Of a stretch of 64,000 nucleotides of DNA, positions 60,616 to 64,000 are shown piece after piece (the first letter of the stretch is position 1; each line of letters opens with the position of its first letter). A program made the position numbers and the translations under genes. Source of the stretch: JBMYRH01 sp049602155 (GTDB taxonomy: Bacteria > Myxococcota_A > UBA9042 > PHBI01 > JBMYRH01); contig JBMYRH010000011.1 in NCBI GenBank assembly GCA_049602155.1, positions 132,298 to 196,297 on the forward strand. Reading direction: 5' to 3'. The notes under the pieces were generated by a model. That model did not search any database and was not told the origin of the DNA. It saw only the letters and a program-made list of their open reading frames with translations.

Positions 60616-61788
60616 ATGCTCTTCGGCCCCCTCACACCCTGCGCACGCCCACTCCTCATCACGGGCCTCATCGCGCTCCTCGCCGCCTGCTCGGCGAGCG
60701 ACGCCGACCCCGCCGCCTCAGGCAACGGCACCGGGGACCCCATCGTCGGCCTCATCCCTGGCGAGCCGGGCTGGCAACCGCGCACCCCGCCTGCAGAGGG
60801 CCTGTGTGTTGGCGTCGACCCCGGAGAGGAGGCCTTTGAGCTCTCCCGCACCATCGCCGCAGCCGCGGCCCGCGCCCTCGCCCGGGAGGAGGCGTTGGCA
60901 GACGCGCGCGCAGCCCAGGGTGACGCAGAGGGTGACGCAGAGAGCGCCACAGACACCGCTGCCACGAGCGCCCCAGACGATGCCACCGCCGAGGGCGACG
61001 TCGCGAGCGGAGACGCCGCGGTCGACGACAACGACACCACACCCTCGGGTGACGCCTTAGACGACGGTGGGCGTGACACCGCCGCGGCCGAGGAGCCGTC
61101 CCCTGAACCACAGACCGAGCCTTGCACCCCTGACTACCTGGATGTCGAGTCGTGCATCGGCTACGAGGCCCCGAGCTTCGCAGCCTATGACTTCCAACCA
61201 CAGAGCTGCGGCTTCGGCGCCACGTATGGCCTCGAGGCCTTCAAAGGGCGGGTGACGTTTGTCGCGCTCTTTGCCTCCTGGTGAGGCTTCTGTCGTGCCC
61301 AGGCTGGGCTTTTGGAGCAGATGATGGTGGAGCTCGAGATCGCCGGGCATGACGTGCACTTCGTCAGCATCAACATCATCAGCGGACTGGAGAGCCAGGA
61401 AGAGATCATCAAGCACTGCACCTACCCGCAGCTGCAGGACACCGATGACCTCCGCCTCTGGAGCAGGTTCGATGGCCGCAAAGACGACTTCTACATCCTG
61501 GACAGCCAAGGGCGGCTGAGGACCTACCTGCCCTTCTCTGGTGGGGAGGTCTCGACCAACCTCGGCGAAGACGAGGACTACCAGGCGGTCAAAGACGCCA
61601 TCCTCAAGGTCATCGCCACCGACGGCGACGACCCCTTCGCAATCTCCAGTGACGACACAAGCGATGTCGCCGGCCCAGGGGACGCTGAGATCGAGCCCGA
61701 GGACGCTGGACCCGTGCCCGAGGACATCGACGAAGGCGCCTCGACCGACACGACAGAGCTGTCCCCTGACGCCATCATCCCCTTCTAA
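60616..61788 (+). CDS. Thioredoxin-fold lipoprotein selenoprotein (Sec-x-x-Cys), TGA recoded
   Basis: Read as 390 residues with TGA at 61282-61284 (residue 223) decoded as selenocysteine. Lipobox IALLAACSASD; an Ala/Asp/Thr linker with repeats; then the thioredoxin core YDVES..., APSFAAYDFQPQSCGFGATY, RVTFVALFASW-Sec-GFCRAQAGLLEQM and DDFYILDSQGRLRTYLPFS. The motif aligns with FWATWCVPCKRE of the TlpA protein at 15798-16337. A normal caller gives a 222-residue protein and a separate 158-residue one in the same frame. A SECIS-like hairpin is at 61297-61309. Probable envelope thiol oxidoreductase. Confidence 0.85.
61297..61309 (+). promoter_or_regulatory. Candidate bacterial SECIS hairpin
   Basis: Perfect five-pair stem GCCCA/UGGGC closing the triloop GGC. 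The loop begins with G, 17 bases after the TGA at 61282-61284. Triloop and spacing match the hairpin at 21907-21919, and the loop GGC is identical to that at 13030-13032. Confidence 0.7.
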
Positions 61789-61858
61789 AGCGCCGCTCAA
61801 AGAAGGTGATGAGAGCGGGCGTTGCGCATGCCTCTTCTCCTCGCCTACTCTGGTGAGC

Positions 61859-62950
61859 ATGCGACACATAATTCTTGTGATTCTGCTCTGTGCACTCGGC
61901 TGCGCATCAGCTCTTGCAGCGGAGCCCACCACCTCGGATAGCGAATACGCGCGAGGCAAAGCGGCCCTTAAAGCCGGTGACTCAGCCACCGCCCTCGAGG
62001 CCTTCAAGTCCGGCCTGGCCCACGCCAGTGACGACGAGGGCTCGAGGTGGCAGCTCGTCTTGGCCATCGGCTTGACCTACGAGGAGGGGGGCCAGCCCCA
62101 CCACGCCGTCGAGTACTATCAGCGGTTTTTGAACCAGTCTGAAGAGCACAGAGACGCGCTGAGCCCCAAGTGGAACAAACGCAGAGGGCTCGTTCAGGGC
62201 AACATCACGCGGCTCGAAAAGCGCATGGCCACGACCTTTGGTTACGTGACCGTCGCCAGCGAGCCCACAGGCGTCCAGGTCTTTGTCGACGGACGCCGCG
62301 CGGGCGCAGACCAAGACGCCGTGACCCCAGTCGGGGTCTACCTCCCTGCCGGAGAGCACAAGGTGAGCGTGCGCCTAGCGGGCCACAAGCTCGCAGAGAA
62401 GACCTTCACGCTAGCCCCGGGCAAGATACGGCCGCTCCGCTTTTCACTCGAGCCCGAGCCCATCAGCACCTCTGCCCCCATCGATGACGCCAAGGCCGAG
62501 CCGCTCTCCCCCTCAGAGCCCGGCGCCATCGCGCCGCTCATCGACGCCACCGACACCATCACCGCCAGCAGCGCAGCGGGCCCCGCGACCTCCCTCGGCC
62601 CCTGGATCGTCATGGGCACTGGCGGCCTCTTGGCCGTCGGCGCCGCGGTCAGCGCCGGCCTGGGCGCAGGCGCCAGGGGCGACTGGGAGAGCTACACAGA
62701 GAGCCTCCCCGCCCAAGGCCCGAGCGACCTAAACGCCTACGTCGACGCTGACACCACCTGGAGAGACCATGAGTCGACCGTCCAGACCTACGACATCTTG
62801 ACCGGGGCCTTGGCGGGCGCCGCGGCGCTCGGCGTAGGCGCTGGCCTCGTCTGGCTCCTCCTCGCTGATGACGGGCCAAGCGACGCCCCAGAGCTCACCC
62901 TCACCCCCACCGCGGGCGGCGCCTTTGCCCACGCCCACTGGGAGTTTTGA
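61859..62950 (+). CDS. TPR/PEGA envelope protein
   Basis: 363 residues from ATG 61859. Signal peptide LVILLCALGCASALAAEP (lipoprotein or cleaved). Residues about 30-110 hold TPR-like repeats (YARGKAALKAGDSATALEAF, VEYYQRFLNQSEEH). Residues about 120-195 form a PEGA domain (GYVTVASEPTGVQVFVDGRR, LPAGEHKVSVRLAGHKLAE). Two hydrophobic segments follow (GPWIVMGTGGLLAVGAAV; ILTGALAGAAALGVGAGLVW). This is a common myxobacterial envelope architecture; the role is unknown. It lies between the selenoprotein and the MopE-repeat gene. Confidence 0.82.
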   Translation: MRHIILVILLCALGCASALAAEPTTSDSEYARGKAALKAGDSATALEAFKSGLAHASDDEGSRWQLVLAIGLTYEEGGQPHHAVEYYQRFLNQSEEHRDALSPKWNKRRGLVQGNITRLEKRMATTFGYVTVASEPTGVQVFVDGRRAGADQDAVTPVGVYLPAGEHKVSVRLAGHKLAEKTFTLAPGKIRPLRFSLEPEPISTSAPIDDAKAEPLSPSEPGAIAPLIDATDTITASSAAGPATSLGPWIVMGTGGLLAVGAAVSAGLGAGARGDWESYTESLPAQGPSDLNAYVDADTTWRDHESTVQTYDILTGALAGAAALGVGAGLVWLLLADDGPSDAPELTLTPTAGGAFAHAHWEF

Positions 62951-62951
62951 G

Positions 62952-64000
62952 ATGACACGCACACTGACCATCGCCGCCCTTATCGGCGCCTTGAGCGCCT
63001 GCGGTAGCCCCGAGGCCCCCGAGTGGCTTAAGACCTACCAAGAGACCGGAGAGCCTAGCGAGTTCCTTGGGGCCGAGGCTGACACGAGTGAGCCCGGCGA
63101 CCCCACCGACGCCCCGGACACGGCGACGACAAGTCCGGATATCGAGAGCCCAGAGGACGTCGCGGCTGACACGGGGCCTGAGTGCGGCCCTGAAGAGATC
63201 CCGTGTAACGGCATCGACGACGACTGCGACCCGATGACCCCAGATGACGCCTGCGAGCAGCCAGGGGACGTCACCCAATACGCGGCGTGTGTCGAGGGCG
63301 CCTGCACGGTCTCACCCTGCGAAGAGGGCACCCAGAACCAAGACCAGATGGCCTGGGTCGATGGCGCAGATCACTGCGAGGTCACCTGCATCGAGACAGA
63401 CATCACCTGCGACGGCGTCGACGAGGACTGCGACGGGCTGCCCGACAACGACGCCATGTGCCCAGATCAAGGGCCCGAGAGCATCTCGAAGTGCGCAGCG
63501 AGCTGCATGAGTGAGCCCTGCCCACCGAACACCTTTGACATCGACGGCGACGCCTCAAACGGCTGTGAGTACGCCTGCGAGAAGGTCGGAGAGGGCAATA
63601 ATGACGCCACCTGTGACGGCATCGACGATGACTGTGATGGCGAGACCGACGAGGACCACGTGGCCGAAAACGTCATCTGTGGCCTCGGCGTCTGCGCCCA
63701 GACCGTCGTCAAGAGCTGCTCAGAGGGTCAGCTGATGCCGTGCGAGGAGAGCGACAGTAACCTGCCGAATAAGCAGCCCGACGACAGCCTCTGCGATGGG
63801 TTCGACAATGACTGTGATGGCGAGACAGACGAGGACTATGTGGCCGTCGAGACGAGCTGTGGGCTCGGTCCCTGCGTAGCGACGGGGGCCACCTCATGTG
63901 TCATGGGCATCGAAGAAGACAGCTGCACCGCCGGGACACCCTTGAGCGAGACCGACGACAGCTGTGACGGCACAGACAACGACTGCGACGGAGAGACCGA
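62952..64000 (+). CDS. MopE-type metal-binding-repeat lipoprotein, partial
   Basis: The frame is open from ATG 62952 to the window end. Lipobox LIGALSACGSP; Asp/Thr/Pro linker; then repeats CDGxDxDCDGxxDED (for example CDGIDDDCDGETDED and CDGFDNDCDGETDED), the putative metal-binding motif related to MopE of Methylococcus. At least five copies are seen, each followed by a Cys-rich insert. Likely Ca2+- or copper-binding surface protein. The C-terminus lies outside the window. Confidence 0.85.
   Translation, partial: MTRTLTIAALIGALSACGSPEAPEWLKTYQETGEPSEFLGAEADTSEPGDPTDAPDTATTSPDIESPEDVAADTGPECGPEEIPCNGIDDDCDPMTPDDACEQPGDVTQYAACVEGACTVSPCEEGTQNQDQMAWVDGADHCEVTCIETDITCDGVDEDCDGLPDNDAMCPDQGPESISKCAASCMSEPCPPNTFDIDGDASNGCEYACEKVGEGNNDATCDGIDDDCDGETDEDHVAENVICGLGVCAQTVVKSCSEGQLMPCEESDSNLPNKQPDDSLCDGFDNDCDGETDEDYVAVETSCGLGPCVATGATSCVMGIEEDSCTAGTPLSETDDSCDGTDNDCDGET

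Noticed and set aside
61282..61311. Pseudogene by nonsense mutation at 61282
   Set aside because: The downstream frame is intact for 167 codons, and the TGA sits exactly at a redox Cys position, as in an independent gene.

Overview
The window is about 65% GC, gene-dense DNA from a bacterium that looks like a myxobacterium or a related Myxococcota / Bradymonadales (former Deltaproteobacteria) lineage. The reasons are the many lipoproteins with long acidic Asp/Glu/Thr/Pro linkers, MYXO-CTERM-like C-termini (Cys, hydrophobic helix, Arg cluster), Cys-rich MopE-type, Notch-type and somatomedin-type repeats, Ser/Thr kinases with zinc ribbons and a PEGA domain, and several DksA-like zinc-finger proteins. 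No tRNA, rRNA, CRISPR array, insertion sequence or prophage was recognised. One assembly gap of 99 N lies at 1995-2093.

Layout. 1-5 kb (minus): a partial lipoprotein with Notch-type (LNR) and LDL-receptor-type repeats, a CxxCH protein, a DksA-like protein and a lipoprotein with a GspG-like tail. 4.8-12.4 kb (minus): a tight purine-catabolism operon (cysteine desulfurase, DUF1244, DksA-like, guanine deaminase, XdhC, XdhA, XdhB). 12.5-18.2 kb (minus): an envelope redox cluster with two TlpA-like thioredoxins, a DUF6029-like outer-membrane barrel, a lipoprotein and a thioredoxin-fold lipoprotein interrupted by an in-frame TGA. 18.4-30.4 kb (plus): small lipoproteins, an FGE-like protein, an alpha/beta hydrolase, an HMA-thioredoxin lipoprotein coupled to a barrel protein with two in-frame TGA codons, a beta-propeller lipoprotein, an exported PEP-synthase-like protein and a Cys-rich anchored protein. 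30.4-41.6 kb: two Ser/Thr kinases, a Cys-rich anchored protein behind a sigma-54-like promoter, a cNMP-EAL phosphodiesterase, an Fe-S trafficking operon (Grx-A-type-rhodanese fusion, BolA, SufT), a YkgJ-type protein and a GST. 41.6-54.0 kb (minus): an eight-gene operon with two AAA+ ATPases that resemble those of extracellular contractile injection systems (eCIS), helical-repeat proteins and a 958-residue coiled-coil protein. 54.2-58.6 kb (plus): a GcvT-like protein with two CrtI-type flavoproteins. 58.6-64 kb: PhnA, a Hydin-like lipoprotein, another TGA-interrupted thioredoxin lipoprotein, a PEGA protein and a partial MopE-repeat lipoprotein.

The main finding is that three genes which automatic calling splits or truncates are best read as selenoproteins: a Sec-x-x-Cys thioredoxin lipoprotein (12556-14067), a Sec-x-x-Sec outer-membrane barrel (21808-22836) and a second Sec-x-x-Cys thioredoxin lipoprotein (60616-61788). 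In each the reading frame continues past TGA, the TGA falls at a redox CxxC position, and a hairpin with a three-base loop starting with G follows 17-21 bases later, as expected of a bacterial SECIS. TGA-free paralogues with ordinary CxxC motifs lie in the same window. The second notable system is the eCIS-like double-ATPase operon, in which one ATPase is fused to a FliB/YkgJ-like cysteine-cluster domain. All assignments come from reading the sequence; no database search was run.
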